DNA of 64,000 bases from Sediminibacillus massiliensis (GTDB taxonomy: Bacteria > Bacillota > Bacilli > Bacillales > Amphibacillaceae), in contig NZ_LT732535.1 in NCBI RefSeq assembly GCF_900156915.1, positions 2,344,912-2,408,911 on the forward strand. The letters are read 5' to 3'. Positions 47,724 through 57,187 of this stretch are shown in pieces. The translations under genes were made by a program, and so were the position numbers. The notes below the pieces were generated by a model. That model saw only the letters and a program-made list of their open reading frames with translations. It was not told where the DNA came from and ran no database searches. The stretch's first letter is position 1. Each line of letters opens with the position of its first letter.

Positions 47724-48795
47724 ATGAAAGAGCCTTCGTTCGTTGTATTTCCAACAATGGCAGTCTGGCAAAAAAGTAATCGCTCCGCTCATGGATGAAC
47801 CTGCGGTACGCCACTTCCAATAAGTTCTTATCCTGAAGCGCTTTGCCAAGATAATACTGCTGAAACGGACTTAATTGTTCAAAACCAGCAAGAATGCGGA
47901 CACATGTCTCATAGTCGCCACGTGCAAGGGCAAGATGGGCTGTTTCAGATTCGACAGGTGTCTCTATTCCTTCGGTGACTCCATGATATGCCGAAATAAA
48001 AGGAATCGTAAAATTATTGACACCCTGTATAGCGGTCAAATCCTCCGTCTGAAGGGCTATTCTTTTGGCCTCTCTCGCATGCTCGATAGCTTGCTGGTAA
48101 CTGTCAAAAAGATATCCGAGCGCCATGGTATTATGGATATCGATTTTTTTGCGGGAACTGTGGGTCGTATTCAGGATTCGATATCCATACTTTCTGGCAA
48201 TGATCATTTCATTTCTTTTCCAGTGGTAGGTCAGCATGATTTCATCTAGACGGACAGAAAACAACTCGTTCAGCAAAGGGTCCTGTACTTCATGGACTGC
48301 CAGAAGGAGGCGGTCCAAATAAGTCCCGAGCATCCCATATTCTTTCCGTTCAAAATGAGCATAAACCTTCAAGAAATCACTTAGGCATTGAAGCTCCAAC
48401 TCGCCTAACTCCAGTCCTGACAACAGCTTCAAGTATTCCTTCGTGTTAAGATTCCGTTTCCTTCGTTCATTGATAATCCAATACAGCTCTCCCCACCGAC
48501 GGTTCAACTCATTGTCAGAGTGGCGGTTGATATCGATCAACTTATCCAACTCTTCCAAAAATCCATAACTGTATAAAAACTCCATTCCGGTACGCCGGTT
48601 CTGGTGGCTTGAGGCCATGAGACAGAAATCTTTTGTCAAATCGATCGCATTTCGTATGCCTGCTGTTTCGGTCAACGACTGAAAAACATGAAAAACAGCG
48701 GGTTCTTCACCATTTGCAAAGAATCGGTCCAGGTTATTCAATTTATTGTCTTGCTGGCAATTACAGCTCTTTTCTTTACGTTGTATATCTTTCAT
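47722..48795 (-). CDS. AimR-like (arbitrium receptor family) protein lacking the DNA-binding domain
   Basis: A 357-residue, largely helical protein. The body resembles AimR, the TPR-like receptor by which SPbeta-group phages read the arbitrium peptide. Comparable stretches include LTKDFCLMASSHQNRRTGME followed by a LEELDKLID helix, EIMLTYHWKRNEMIIARKYG, and the C-terminal RLPLLEIQR, close to RLPLLELQK of phage AimR. AimR proteins begin with about 65 residues of helix-turn-helix. Here only about 25 residues (KDIQRKEKSCNCQQD, with two Cys) precede the receptor part, and there is no room upstream for a missing domain. I see no peptide gene nearby. The start at ATG 48795 follows ggtaggga. It lies between ywiB and speB, in core chromosome with no phage genes. 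Confidence 0.72.
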   Translation of the reverse strand: MKDIQRKEKSCNCQQDNKLNNLDRFFANGEEPAVFHVFQSLTETAGIRNAIDLTKDFCLMASSHQNRRTGMEFLYSYGFLEELDKLIDINRHSDNELNRRWGELYWIINERRKRNLNTKEYLKLLSGLELGELELQCLSDFLKVYAHFERKEYGMLGTYLDRLLLAVHEVQDPLLNELFSVRLDEIMLTYHWKRNEMIIARKYGYRILNTTHSSRKKIDIHNTMALGYLFDSYQQAIEHAREAKRIALQTEDLTAIQGVNNFTIPFISAYHGVTEGIETPVESETAHLALARGDYETCVRILAGFEQLSPFQQYYLGKALQDKNLLEVAYRRFIHERSDYFFARLPLLEIQRTKALS

Positions 48796-48813
48796 TGAGA
48801 TCCCTACCATTTC

Positions 48814-48852
48814 GCGACATAAAGCGACAACAATTTACTTACCATTGTAACA
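48814..48852 (-). promoter_or_regulatory. Extended -10 promoter and direct repeats before the AimR-like gene
   Basis: Minus-strand TGTTACAAT (48852-48844) is an extended -10 element. Downstream TGTCGC occurs twice with a ten-base period (48829-48824 and 48819-48814), one helical turn apart, between promoter and ribosome binding site. AimR-type and other TPR receptors bind repeated sites, but what binds here is unknown. Confidence 0.45.
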
Positions 48853-48906
48853 TAACCAAATTGTGCACAGATACTTTTATTCCGCCGATGGAATAACACT
48901 CAGCCC

Positions 48907-49791
48907 TTATCCTTTACTCTTTTCTACCCAACCGAGCAGCATTTCCCTCACAAACTTGCTGGCTGCTATGGCGGTTTGTTCTGTCGGATCGTAAACAGGA
49001 GCGACTTCCACCAAATCAGCACCAACTACGCGGACGCCTGAGTCGGTGATCAGCTGGATCGCTTCAAGCAGTTCTTTGGACGTGATTCCACCAGCTTCCG
49101 CAGTACCAGTTCCAGGTGCAAAAGCTGGATCGAGGACATCGATGTCTATGGTTACATATACATTCCGGCCTTTCAGTTTTGGCAGTATTTCCTTTAATGG
49201 GGCGGCTACCTCGAATTTTGACATGTGCATGCCGCTCTCTTTAGCATATTGAAATTCCTCACGCATCCCGGAGCGGATGCCAAATGAATAAACATTTTCC
49301 GGTCCGATCAGTTCACATGCTTTTCGGATCGGCGTGGAATGTGACAAGGCTTCCCCTTCATATTCTTCTCTTAAATCGGCATGTGCATCAATATGCACAA
49401 TGGCCATATCCGGATATTTTTCATAAACTGCCTGAAATATCGGCCATGAAACCAAGTGCTCTCCGCCAAGACCTAACGGAAATTTGTCTTTATCCAATAT
49501 TTGTTTGACATAATCGTGAATCATATCAAGACTGCGCTGCGGGTTGCCGAACGGGAGCGGGATATCTCCTGCATCGAAATAACGGACCTCTTCCATATGT
49601 TTATCCGCATAGGGACTGTATTCTTCCAATCCGAGCGATGCTTCCCTGATCCGATTCGGCCCGAAACGAGAACCAGGACGGAAACTGACCGTCCAATCCA
49701 TCGGCATCCCGTAAATAATGGCGTCCGCTTCCTCGGCATCCTGTCTCGACATTATAAATACCTTTCCTGAATAAGCTTCATCAAACCGCAT
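48907..49791 (-). CDS. speB: Agmatinase
   Basis: A manganese ureohydrolase converting agmatine to putrescine and urea. The 294-residue protein has the metal-binding GLGGEHLVSW (near 115), IVHIDAHADLREEY (near 140) and TIDIDVLDPAFAPGTGT (near 220). I start it at ATG 49791, giving MRFDEAYSGKVFI as in B. subtilis, with ggaggggaa upstream. It lies 14 bp after speE. Arginine decarboxylase (speA), which supplies agmatine, is not in the window. Confidence 0.96.
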   Translation of the reverse strand: MRFDEAYSGKVFIMSRQDAEEADAIIYGMPMDWTVSFRPGSRFGPNRIREASLGLEEYSPYADKHMEEVRYFDAGDIPLPFGNPQRSLDMIHDYVKQILDKDKFPLGLGGEHLVSWPIFQAVYEKYPDMAIVHIDAHADLREEYEGEALSHSTPIRKACELIGPENVYSFGIRSGMREEFQYAKESGMHMSKFEVAAPLKEILPKLKGRNVYVTIDIDVLDPAFAPGTGTAEAGGITSKELLEAIQLITDSGVRVVGADLVEVAPVYDPTEQTAIAASKFVREMLLGWVEKSKG

Positions 49792-49805
49792 GGTCATTCC
49801 CCTCC

Positions 49806-50633
49806 TTATTCCGTTAGGTCCTTTACAAATTTCGGCAGTGCAAACGAAGCGTAGTGCAATTCCTTCGTATAGTAGTTTGTTTCTATATCAGAGAACCGTT
49901 CTTCTTTGACCTTCAAAGGGTCATGAATCTTGCTTCCCATCGTAAATGTCCACAGACCGCTCGGATAAGTCGGGATGTTCGCAGTGTAAAGCCTTGTGAC
50001 TGGAAAGATTTCCTTCACATCGCTGTACACCTGGCTGATCAGATCGGCTTTAAACCAGGGATTATCCGTCTGTGCCACAAAAATGCCGTCATCTTTCAAT
50101 GCATTGGAAATACCGGCATAAAATCCCTTCGTAAATAAGTTGACTGCAGGTCCGACTGGCTCTGTGGAATCGACCATGATGACGTCATAAGCTTTCTCAC
50201 TTTCAGCTATATGCATGAAGCCGTCAGCAACTTTCACCTCGACGCGGGGATCTTCCAGCTTCCCGGCGATTTCAGGCAGATACTTCTTGGAATACTCAAT
50301 CACCTTGCCATCAATTTCGACCAATGTGGCTTTTTCAACCTGCTCATGTTTCAATACTTCGCGTATGACCCCGCCATCTCCACCACCGACAACGAGTACA
50401 TGTTTTGGGTTGGGATGAGTGAACAATGGAATATGTGCCACCATTTCATGATAAACATACTCATCTTTTTGAGTGGTCATGACCATGCCATCTAACACAA
50501 GCATATTGCCCCATTCTTCCGTTTCTAGGACATCCAATTGCTGAAAATCCGTCTTTTCCGAGTGCAGCGTGCGTTTAATCTTTGCTGTAATACCAAAATC
50601 CTTTGTCTGTTTCTCCGTAAACCACAAGTCCAT
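49806..50633 (-). CDS. speE: Spermidine synthase
   Basis: This enzyme transfers aminopropyl from decarboxylated SAM to putrescine. The 275-residue protein is full length. It has an N-terminal beta domain ([19 protein letters not shown]) and a Rossmann methyltransferase-like domain with [16 protein letters not shown] (near 80) and [13 protein letters not shown] (near 155), the catalytic Asp lying in the latter. The start follows gaaaaggggtt. It is the first gene of the speE-speB unit. Confidence 0.96.
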   Translation of the reverse strand: MDLWFTEKQTKDFGITAKIKRTLHSEKTDFQQLDVLETEEWGNMLVLDGMVMTTQKDEYVYHEMVAHIPLFTHPNPKHVLVVGGGDGGVIREVLKHEQVEKATLVEIDGKVIEYSKKYLPEIAGKLEDPRVEVKVADGFMHIAESEKAYDVIMVDSTEPVGPAVNLFTKGFYAGISNALKDDGIFVAQTDNPWFKADLISQVYSDVKEIFPVTRLYTANIPTYPSGLWTFTMGSKIHDPLKVKEERFSDIETNYYTKELHYASFALPKFVKDLTE

Positions 50634-50790
50634 CTATCCATAACCCCTTTTCCTTCATTATCATTGTGTCTGGCCATTGTTACTATGTACTATTGTATTT
50701 ACTTAATGGGACACATTCAAACAGCATACCATCCAAGTAATCTGAAAAAATCTTATACATTACCCTTCATAAAAGCAAGTGTTTTGTCAT

Positions 50791-50820
50791 GTTTAATTAT
50801 TCTGTAATTTACCAATACTG
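50791..50820 (+). promoter_or_regulatory. Possible forespore promoter of pbpG
   Basis: GTTTA (50791-50795), 15 bases, ACCAATACTG (50811-50820). It matches 4 of 5 and 6 of 8 informative positions of the sigma-F consensus and resembles the spoIIR promoter. B. subtilis pbpG is a forespore (sigma-F) gene. Confidence 0.4.
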
Positions 50821-50894
50821 GTAAAAAAACTTGTCTTATCCTTTGTCAATTCATCTTTGATTATCCACTGGTGTTAACAAAGGGGACTAATTAG

Positions 50895-52994
50895 GTGAAT
50901 GCGATGGTTTTCCTGACAAAACTTTTTCAAAAAATAAATAACCGGTATCTACGCTGGGCTGTCATCTCTGGTCTTGCTGCAGGGGCATTAGGACTGCTGC
51001 TTGCTGCCGGCCTCTTTTGTACCGTTTTCATCCTTGGCCCGCCCCCGCTTGCCAATGAAGAGAACACTGTTTATTACAGTGAAAATTCCGAGGTGATCGG
51101 CGAGGAACATGGAATAGAGAGCAGATACTGGGTAGAATTGGACGAAATGTCGCCATATATTATTAAGGCAGCTCTCACAACAGAAGACAAGCGTTTTTAT
51201 TCCCACTATGGGTTTGACTTAAAGCGGATTGCTTCTGCTGTCCTGGAAGACTTGAAGGCCATGTCCAAAGTCGAAGGAGCCAGTACGATCACTCAGCAGT
51301 ATGCAAGAAACCTTTACTTGTCCCACGAAAAAACTTGGACCAGAAAATTGAAAGAAGCGTTTTATGCTTTACGCTTGGAAATATATTACTCGAAAGATGA
51401 AATTCTCGAAGGCTATTTAAATACCATCTATTACGGACATGGGGCTTATGGTGTCGAAGCTGCCAGCAGGCACTTCTTCGATAAGCCTGCCCAAAATCTG
51501 ACGCTTGCTGAATCAGCTATGCTGGCAGGGATACCGAAAGGACCGTCCTATTATTCTCCTTTTCATCACATGGAAAATGCCAAGAACCGCCAACACCAAA
51601 TTCTTTCCAGCCTGGCTAAAGCAGGTGAAGTGACAGAAAAAGAAATGTTCCTGGCAGAGCGGGAGCCTTTGCAGTTAAAAGAGACAAAGCTGGAAGAAGA
51701 AGAGAAAGTCGCTCCGTATTTCCAGGATACCGTTCTTGCGGAACTGCAAACTATCTTAGATGAAGATATAGAAAAAATCAGGTCCGGAGGCTACCAAGTG
51801 TACACCACCCTCAACCTTGACAACCAAAAAGAACTGGAAGAAGCCATCGCTCAAAAAATGGACTCGGAAAACAACATGCAAATCGGAGCAGTCGCCATGA
51901 ATCCAAACACCGGTGCGATTGTTTCAATGGTGGGTGGACGGGATTACAAAGAAAGCCAATTCAACCGGGTCACACAGGCAGAGCGTATGCCTGGCTCTGC
52001 TTTCAAACCATTTCTCTATTATGCTGCACTTGAGAATGGTTACACAGCCACCACAGCATTGATGAGCAAGCCTACATCCTTTGAATTAGAAGATGGGACG
52101 GTCTATCAGCCGAGCAATTTCAATGGCTATTATGCGAACAAGCCCATCACCTTGGCACAAGCCCTAGCATTGTCAGATAACGTTTATGCTGTAAAGACAA
52201 ATCTGTTTCTAGGTCCGGAGCAATTGGTACAAACAGCAAAAAGATTCGGTTTAGACGGGGACTTCAAAGCAAATCCATCTCTTGCACTTGGAACCGGGAC
52301 CGTCACTGTCAAAGATATGGCAACGGCCTACAGCATTCTTGCTAATGGCGGGAATAAAGTAGACGCTTACACCATTGAGAAAATCACCGATGCAAAAGGA
52401 AAGGTCCTATTTGACCGGAAGGAGTCCCGGCAAAAAGAACGGATTCTGGATGAGAAAAATGCCTTTATTCTTACTGATCTGATGACAGGGATGTTCGACG
52501 AATCACTTAATGGCTATATGAGCGTCACTGGAGCAGCGATTTCCGATACGTTGAGCAGGCCTTATGCCGGAAAATCGGGCACTACCAACACAGACAGCTG
52601 GATGGTCGGTTTCAGCACGGATATTGTGGCCAGTGTATGGACAGGTTATGACAAAAATACACCACTGAAAACCGGCCAAGAAACACAGACAGCCAAACAG
52701 GTCTGGGGATCCTTTATGGAAGCAGCACATCAGGACTTACCTTTTGATACATTCGAAGTTCCCGAAGGCGTGATCGGTGCTTATGTTGATCCTGCCACAG
52801 GAGATTTGGCAACTCCTTATTGTGAATCAGAACGGTTGATGTACTTTGTAAAAGGAACCGAACCACAATCATACTGTTCCTTGCACAAATATGAAGTACC
52901 GGATGAACTTCCTTCTGATCAGGAAGAAAAGCAGGAAGAAAAGGGCGGATGGAAACGATGGTTCAAGTGGTTATCCTTTAACTGGTTCGGATAA
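50895..52994 (+). CDS. pbpG: Class A penicillin-binding protein (PbpG/PBP2d type)
   Basis: A bifunctional wall synthase of 699 residues. A cytoplasmic lead and membrane anchor (about 20-47) precede the glycosyltransferase domain (about 70-240: TTEDKRFYSHYGFD with the catalytic Glu, GASTITQQYARN). The transpeptidase domain (about 320-600) has SxxK in MPGSAFKPF, SDN in LSDNVYAV and the KSGTTN box. The C-terminus is Glu-, Lys- and Trp-rich. The start is GTG behind aaagggg. An ATG three codons later is also possible. B. subtilis PbpG acts in spore germ-cell-wall synthesis; the same position beside speE supports the call. Confidence 0.94.
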   Translation: MNAMVFLTKLFQKINNRYLRWAVISGLAAGALGLLLAAGLFCTVFILGPPPLANEENTVYYSENSEVIGEEHGIESRYWVELDEMSPYIIKAALTTEDKRFYSHYGFDLKRIASAVLEDLKAMSKVEGASTITQQYARNLYLSHEKTWTRKLKEAFYALRLEIYYSKDEILEGYLNTIYYGHGAYGVEAASRHFFDKPAQNLTLAESAMLAGIPKGPSYYSPFHHMENAKNRQHQILSSLAKAGEVTEKEMFLAEREPLQLKETKLEEEEKVAPYFQDTVLAELQTILDEDIEKIRSGGYQVYTTLNLDNQKELEEAIAQKMDSENNMQIGAVAMNPNTGAIVSMVGGRDYKESQFNRVTQAERMPGSAFKPFLYYAALENGYTATTALMSKPTSFELEDGTVYQPSNFNGYYANKPITLAQALALSDNVYAVKTNLFLGPEQLVQTAKRFGLDGDFKANPSLALGTGTVTVKDMATAYSILANGGNKVDAYTIEKITDAKGKVLFDRKESRQKERILDEKNAFILTDLMTGMFDESLNGYMSVTGAAISDTLSRPYAGKSGTTNTDSWMVGFSTDIVASVWTGYDKNTPLKTGQETQTAKQVWGSFMEAAHQDLPFDTFEVPEGVIGAYVDPATGDLATPYCESERLMYFVKGTEPQSYCSLHKYEVPDELPSDQEEKQEEKGGWKRWFKWLSFNWFG

Positions 52995-53009
52995 TTTCCG
53001 TTCCATAAG

Positions 53010-53040
53010 AAAAAGGCCGGAAATCATTCCGGCCTTTTTC
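53010..53040 (+). terminator. Terminator of pbpG
   Basis: AAAAGGCCGGAA, loop, TTCCGGCCTTTTTC. A strong stem 15 bp after the stop codon. Confidence 0.9.
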
Positions 53041-53178
53041 TTTGTCCTAGTACACGGATAACCATGTGATACATATTTTACAAATTTATGAACAAAACCT
53101 CAAGAGTTAAGCAGAGAGTTCACTTATCAGACACAAAATGTTCACTTTTACTAGTGATGAAAACTACATAATAGCAGT

Positions 53179-53703
53179 TTACTTGTCTGGAAGTGCCTGT
53201 TTCAATTCCTCCGATGAGTTTTCCCACATCTCCTGACTGTGTTCTCTCAGAAAATCGCCCAAAAGTTTTTTCGAGTGATCATCCATATGGTCAACAATGA
53301 ATTTTCCCTTCATGGATTTATCCATGTGGTTCACGTGCTCTGGCATCGATTTGTAAGCTCGTTTAATCGACCGGTCAACAATGATCTCACTGCCGGCGAC
53401 CCCGTGATAATATGGTCCACTTTCGGTCCTTTCGACTGTTACCCAGACGATCCAATACAGTTTACCATTTGGCACCTCGCTTTTATCGGGCAGGAACTTG
53501 ACCCGGCGTTCTACCTCACTGCGGGCATGCATTGCCCCCATATCGACAAACGCCCTGTCTTCATTCGGGTCTATGATGACCGGCGAAATATTCTCCAGAC
53601 TGATCGAACCCACACCATAACCGCCATGTCCGTCAGTGGAGTCATCTTTCATTATCGTAAACTGATTCTTTTTCTTGTTATTGGAAGATTGATCCGCACT
53701 CAT
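53179..53703 (-). CDS. ywhD: YwhD family protein
   Basis: A conserved Bacillaceae protein of unknown function, here 174 residues, always near pbpG and ywhB. Landmarks are FTIMKDDSTDGHGGYGVGSI (about 15-34), SPVIIDPNEDRAFVDMGAMH, VERRVKFLPDKSEVPNGK, and YHGVAGSEIIVDRS. There is no signal peptide or membrane segment. The start follows gaaggagga. Confidence 0.92.
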   Translation of the reverse strand: MSADQSSNNKKKNQFTIMKDDSTDGHGGYGVGSISLENISPVIIDPNEDRAFVDMGAMHARSEVERRVKFLPDKSEVPNGKLYWIVWVTVERTESGPYYHGVAGSEIIVDRSIKRAYKSMPEHVNHMDKSMKGKFIVDHMDDHSKKLLGDFLREHSQEMWENSSEELKQALPDK

Positions 53704-53903
53704 ATACCGTGTCCTCCTTCAGAATGCCCGGCATTTGCTGCCAGGCAGATTCGTTCTTATTATTTGTATTGTAGCACAGGGAAAAATTCCATTTCATCTA
53801 ACAAGTATTGCTCATTTGCAGGATTTTTAACGTATGGCTAGAATGATTATAGTTATATGCCAAAAGCAGTTAACTAGAACAAGCAGACCAAGGAGGATTT
53901 ATC

Positions 53904-54092
53904 ATGCCATATGTAACAGTAAAAATGCTGGACGGACGCACTGACGAACAAAAACGGGCATTAGTTGAAAAGGTTACCGATGCTGTCGTAGAAACCACCG
54001 GTGCATCTAAGGAGAAAGTCGTTGTCTTCATCGAAGAAATGAACAAAAGTGACTATGGGGTTGCCGGTGTAAGGTTGAGTGACCAGGAGTAA
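53904..54092 (+). CDS. ywhB: 4-oxalocrotonate tautomerase family enzyme
   Basis: A 62-residue tautomerase whose catalytic base is the N-terminal proline exposed after Met removal (MPYVTVKMLDGRT). The conserved Arg (DGRTDEQKRALV) and the small beta-alpha-beta fold ending in GVAGVRLSDQE are visible. B. subtilis YwhB has weak tautomerase activity; the true substrate is unknown. The start follows aaggagga. A strong terminator follows. Confidence 0.93.
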   Translation: MPYVTVKMLDGRTDEQKRALVEKVTDAVVETTGASKEKVVVFIEEMNKSDYGVAGVRLSDQE

Positions 54093-54161
54093 TAAAGGAC
54101 TTTTGCGTTTCGCCTAGCGGTGGGAAAGTGCCAATAACACTAGAAATATCATAATAAACAA

Positions 54162-54186
54162 AAACGCTCAAATCTGAGCGTTTTTG
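54162..54186 (+). terminator. Terminator of ywhB
   Basis: AAACGCTCA, loop aatc, TGAGCGTTT then TT. It lies 70 bp after the stop codon. Confidence 0.85.
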
Positions 54187-54237
54187 TTTGCTGTTTATTT
54201 TTTCTTTTTCAACTAAAACACCCGTTAGCTTAATATT

Positions 54238-54582
54238 TTAACTAGCCTCTTCTACTTCAAATTTTAATCTATCTAAATCCCAGACATCTTCATCATAATC
54301 TTTAAAAACTTTTACAGCTACTTCTTGCCCTTCCTCATAATCTGTTGGATTGGAAACTCGAATAGTTTGTGACTTGGGCTTCTTATCAAAACCGTATGAT
54401 ACTTTAGAAGTTCCCTGCTCCCTAACTGCTGACCACGCTTCGATTTCAATTTCCATATCTCCACTTGTTTCGTTAATTTCCGTTATGTTCCCTTGAATAA
54501 AAGTTCCTTCTTCAATCTGTGAACAACCTATCAACGTAGTAGTTATAGTTGCAACAATGAAGAATATCTTGCTGGTCGACAA
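54238..54582 (-). CDS. Small lipoprotein of unknown function
   Basis: A 114-residue exported lipoprotein. A hydrophobic signal (KIFFIVATITTTLIGC) ends in the lipobox LIGC, with the acceptor Cys at residue 20. The mature part is acidic and beta-rich (GTFIQGNITEINETSGDMEI, YEEGQEVAVKVFKD), like a small OB or beta-barrel domain. I do not recognise the family. The start is TTG behind agggggatta. The local AT content is higher than in its neighbours, which may indicate acquisition. Confidence 0.75.
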   Translation of the reverse strand: MSTSKIFFIVATITTTLIGCSQIEEGTFIQGNITEINETSGDMEIEIEAWSAVREQGTSKVSYGFDKKPKSQTIRVSNPTDYEEGQEVAVKVFKDYDEDVWDLDRLKFEVEEAS

Positions 54583-54719
54583 TTGGTAATCCCCCTAGCT
54601 TATTCATTAATCCTGCCTTCCATAGTGAATTGGCTTATATACTTGTTCTATATAATAACTTGAGTGATAAAGCCCACAAAGTTATCCCTTTATAAATTTA
54701 TTATTTATTGTTTAAGGTG

Positions 54720-56723
54720 CTATGCCAATTCATCCGAACGGCTGTCTCTTTCTATAAAGTCGAAATCTCCTTTTTTCAGTTCTGTCTGACGCTCTTCAAC
54801 TTGTGTTGACTTCTGCTTATCAAACAAACGTTTGATAAAACTTCTTTTAGCCAAGACGACACCTACACGTTCCTGCTGCACCTCCTGGATTCCTTCCACG
54901 ATGAACTGCATGGCAATGATAACGATAATGAAGGCGACAAAGACAGGTACAACAATCCACTCATGGCCACTCATAAACGCTGTCCGGGTGCTGCTAATTA
55001 GACCGGACCATTCATATGTAACTGAATGCGGCGGTGCTTTATAGCTTTCATCATACATAATGCTTGTACCGCCAAAGAAAATATCAAATAAGCCAAGATG
55101 AATTAAAATCAACAGGACCTGAATGAATTGCTGTCCAAAAATGATACCAAGCTTTGACCTAAGATGGGGCATAATATGACGGAATAAAATATGATTGGAG
55201 TCCCCGCCGATTGTTCTAGCGCTTATTATGTATTCCTGTCTGGAAATCAGTTTTATTTCGTTCCCGATCAACACCGTAACTAGCGGTACAACTAAAAGCG
55301 TAAGAACTGCTACTTCCACCAAAATCCTGATTGTCAGGGAATATTCAAAACCTGAAGTCGTCCCCATCAGCACCGGCCGCAGCAAAATCAAGGCGATAAT
55401 GCTTAGCGGCAGGAAGTGAAAACCGTCGACGAACCTCTCCAGTCCCCGCTTCCAGCGATCGCTGACAAACATAGCATAAGGAACAGCCAAGATAAATCCC
55501 AGAAACATCCGCAGAAACGCTATCAATGCTGCAAAGAGAATCGTATATTTCGCCCCGGACAACAACTGATCCAATATACTGTAGCCGAGCCTGTCCGTAC
55601 CGAGAAGCACATATTGCGATGGTGGATGCGGCTTTGTACTAATCAGGTTTCCCTCGTCATCATAAATTAAGTTGAAGTTTTTGACAGGTTCTTCCTGAAC
55701 TACTGTATGAATGATACTGACAGTCAAAATCACAAGAATCAATGTTAAGCCGAATAAAAACTTCGGGTTTCTTAAGTGGGCCCCTATCCCTTTCACAAAT
55801 CTGGAGAATCGTTCTGATAGCCCTGACCCTTGTTTGAATGTTCTGCCAAATCCAATACGGAACCGGATATTTCCCGCAGTGGCCGTGTCTTTCTCTGTGA
55901 ACACCGCAACTCCCTGATACAAGAAATAAAATGGGGTGTACAGCATGATTAAAGCCGCAGCGACCACCATCGGCTGGTAATTATCGAGCACTAAACTGGA
56001 GATACCTCTTATATTAAACAAGTACTCTATGACAAATAAACTGGATAACGCGCCCCAGAGGATTATTTTGGAATGGTAGAAAATGCTCCGTGCAGTATTC
56101 CTCAATATATGATAAAAAATGATCGCATTGAACCGCACTCCCTTGCTGAGGGCAAATTCTGCATAATCCTTTGTCAACTCCTCCTCTATCAACAACAGAA
56201 TGATTCTGTACAAAGAAATCATTGGCAAAATCGCCAATATACAAATCGGCGCAAGATAAATCCTTTCTTCGCCTAATGTGACGAACTTCATTAGATAGAT
56301 ATCCGTCTGCTTATAAATATAGACAATCAGCATTTGAAACAAAAATGCCACAAGCAAATCCGGGATGGCTTCCATCATCCCAAGCAGTCGTTTAACCGCC
56401 CCAATTAATGGCTTAGGAAGAAATTGGGTGATCACGGCTAGCGCAAGCGCCACACCAAACCCAAGCAGCAATGCACCGAAAAGGAGAGTCATAGAGTAGA
56501 GATAGGAATCCCACAGAAATGCAAATACATTCCAATCCCGCCCCATAAATTGGTACACCCAGCGGTCTGGATGCAGAAAGTCTCCAATCAGACTCCAAGT
56601 ATTGCTGAGGTACAAGCCAAAATCCAGCAGCCCCTCTCCGAACATCAAGCTCGGTGCCGCGCTTACACAGATGATACCAAGGACACCAAGTACATAATAA
56701 ACAAGCAATTTTACAAATTTCAC
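54720..56723 (-). CDS. ABC transporter permease, DppB-like and DppC-like halves fused in one chain
   Basis: A 667-residue membrane protein with two BPD-type permease modules. Half one (about 1-280) has helices and the EAA-like loop FALSKGVRFNAIIFYHILRN. Half two (about 325-625) begins with a helix and a short external part (TKPHPPSQYVLLGTDRLGYS, the DppC-type HxLGTDxxGRD equivalent). It has its own loop SARTIGGDSNHILFRHIMPH. Peptide and nickel importers normally use two separate proteins. No ATPase or binding-protein gene lies nearby. The start at GTG 56723 is chosen for aaaagggg nine bases upstream; ATG 56744 has no ribosome binding site. The C-terminal 50 residues are charged and cytoplasmic. 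Confidence 0.85.
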   Translation of the reverse strand: MKFVKLLVYYVLGVLGIICVSAAPSLMFGEGLLDFGLYLSNTWSLIGDFLHPDRWVYQFMGRDWNVFAFLWDSYLYSMTLLFGALLLGFGVALALAVITQFLPKPLIGAVKRLLGMMEAIPDLLVAFLFQMLIVYIYKQTDIYLMKFVTLGEERIYLAPICILAILPMISLYRIILLLIEEELTKDYAEFALSKGVRFNAIIFYHILRNTARSIFYHSKIILWGALSSLFVIEYLFNIRGISSLVLDNYQPMVVAAALIMLYTPFYFLYQGVAVFTEKDTATAGNIRFRIGFGRTFKQGSGLSERFSRFVKGIGAHLRNPKFLFGLTLILVILTVSIIHTVVQEEPVKNFNLIYDDEGNLISTKPHPPSQYVLLGTDRLGYSILDQLLSGAKYTILFAALIAFLRMFLGFILAVPYAMFVSDRWKRGLERFVDGFHFLPLSIIALILLRPVLMGTTSGFEYSLTIRILVEVAVLTLLVVPLVTVLIGNEIKLISRQEYIISARTIGGDSNHILFRHIMPHLRSKLGIIFGQQFIQVLLILIHLGLFDIFFGGTSIMYDESYKAPPHSVTYEWSGLISSTRTAFMSGHEWIVVPVFVAFIIVIIAMQFIVEGIQEVQQERVGVVLAKRSFIKRLFDKQKSTQVEERQTELKKGDFDFIERDSRSDELA

Positions 56724-56949
56724 AACCCCACGCCCCTTTTCCATGAGTTAATTGTATAGAATATTTCCATAATTTACAATCAACCTTTTCTGGTTTGTGG
56801 GTGTGCGGGATAGCACGGTTTTAAAAGCATGGGCGGATAAATAGAAGACAGACAAAAAAAGCCTGCAGCCAAACCTTGGGTCTGATTGCAAGCTGATAGT
56901 CTTTAAAAGTGCATCGATAATCGCTTCTATGAAAATAGTGTTACATAAC

Positions 56950-57165
56950 ATCCATAAACTACGACATAACTTGTGTGGTTTCCTACCATCCTTTTGGGGT
57001 TAAATGGTAGTCCAGCGCTGCGGAAAAATACTCCCTTTCCGCGGGGAACGCTTCAGCTTCCTCTGTGCAAAGACCGCCCCTGCGGGATTTTCAGACTGTT
57101 CCTTTCCCACTGGAGTCTCGCATTTTACCTCAAGTATGAGGTTAGGGCAGGTTGGGATAATTCAT
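56950..57165. repeat. Intergenic repeat, type-1 hairpin (single copy)
   Basis: It begins with ataaactacgacataact (56954) and contains ccagcgctgcggaaaaatac, ccgcggggaacgcttcagct, gcccctgcgggattttcaga and cactggagtctcgcatttta, the type-1 landmarks in plus orientation. The middle is shorter than in the copy at 3808-3998. No gene is present. Confidence 0.8.
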
Positions 57166-57187
57166 TTCCAAGCTATTGAAAAGTGTA

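Noticed and set aside
50850..50872. DnaA box TTATCCACT before pbpG
   Set aside because: A single imperfect match with no neighbours; expected by chance.
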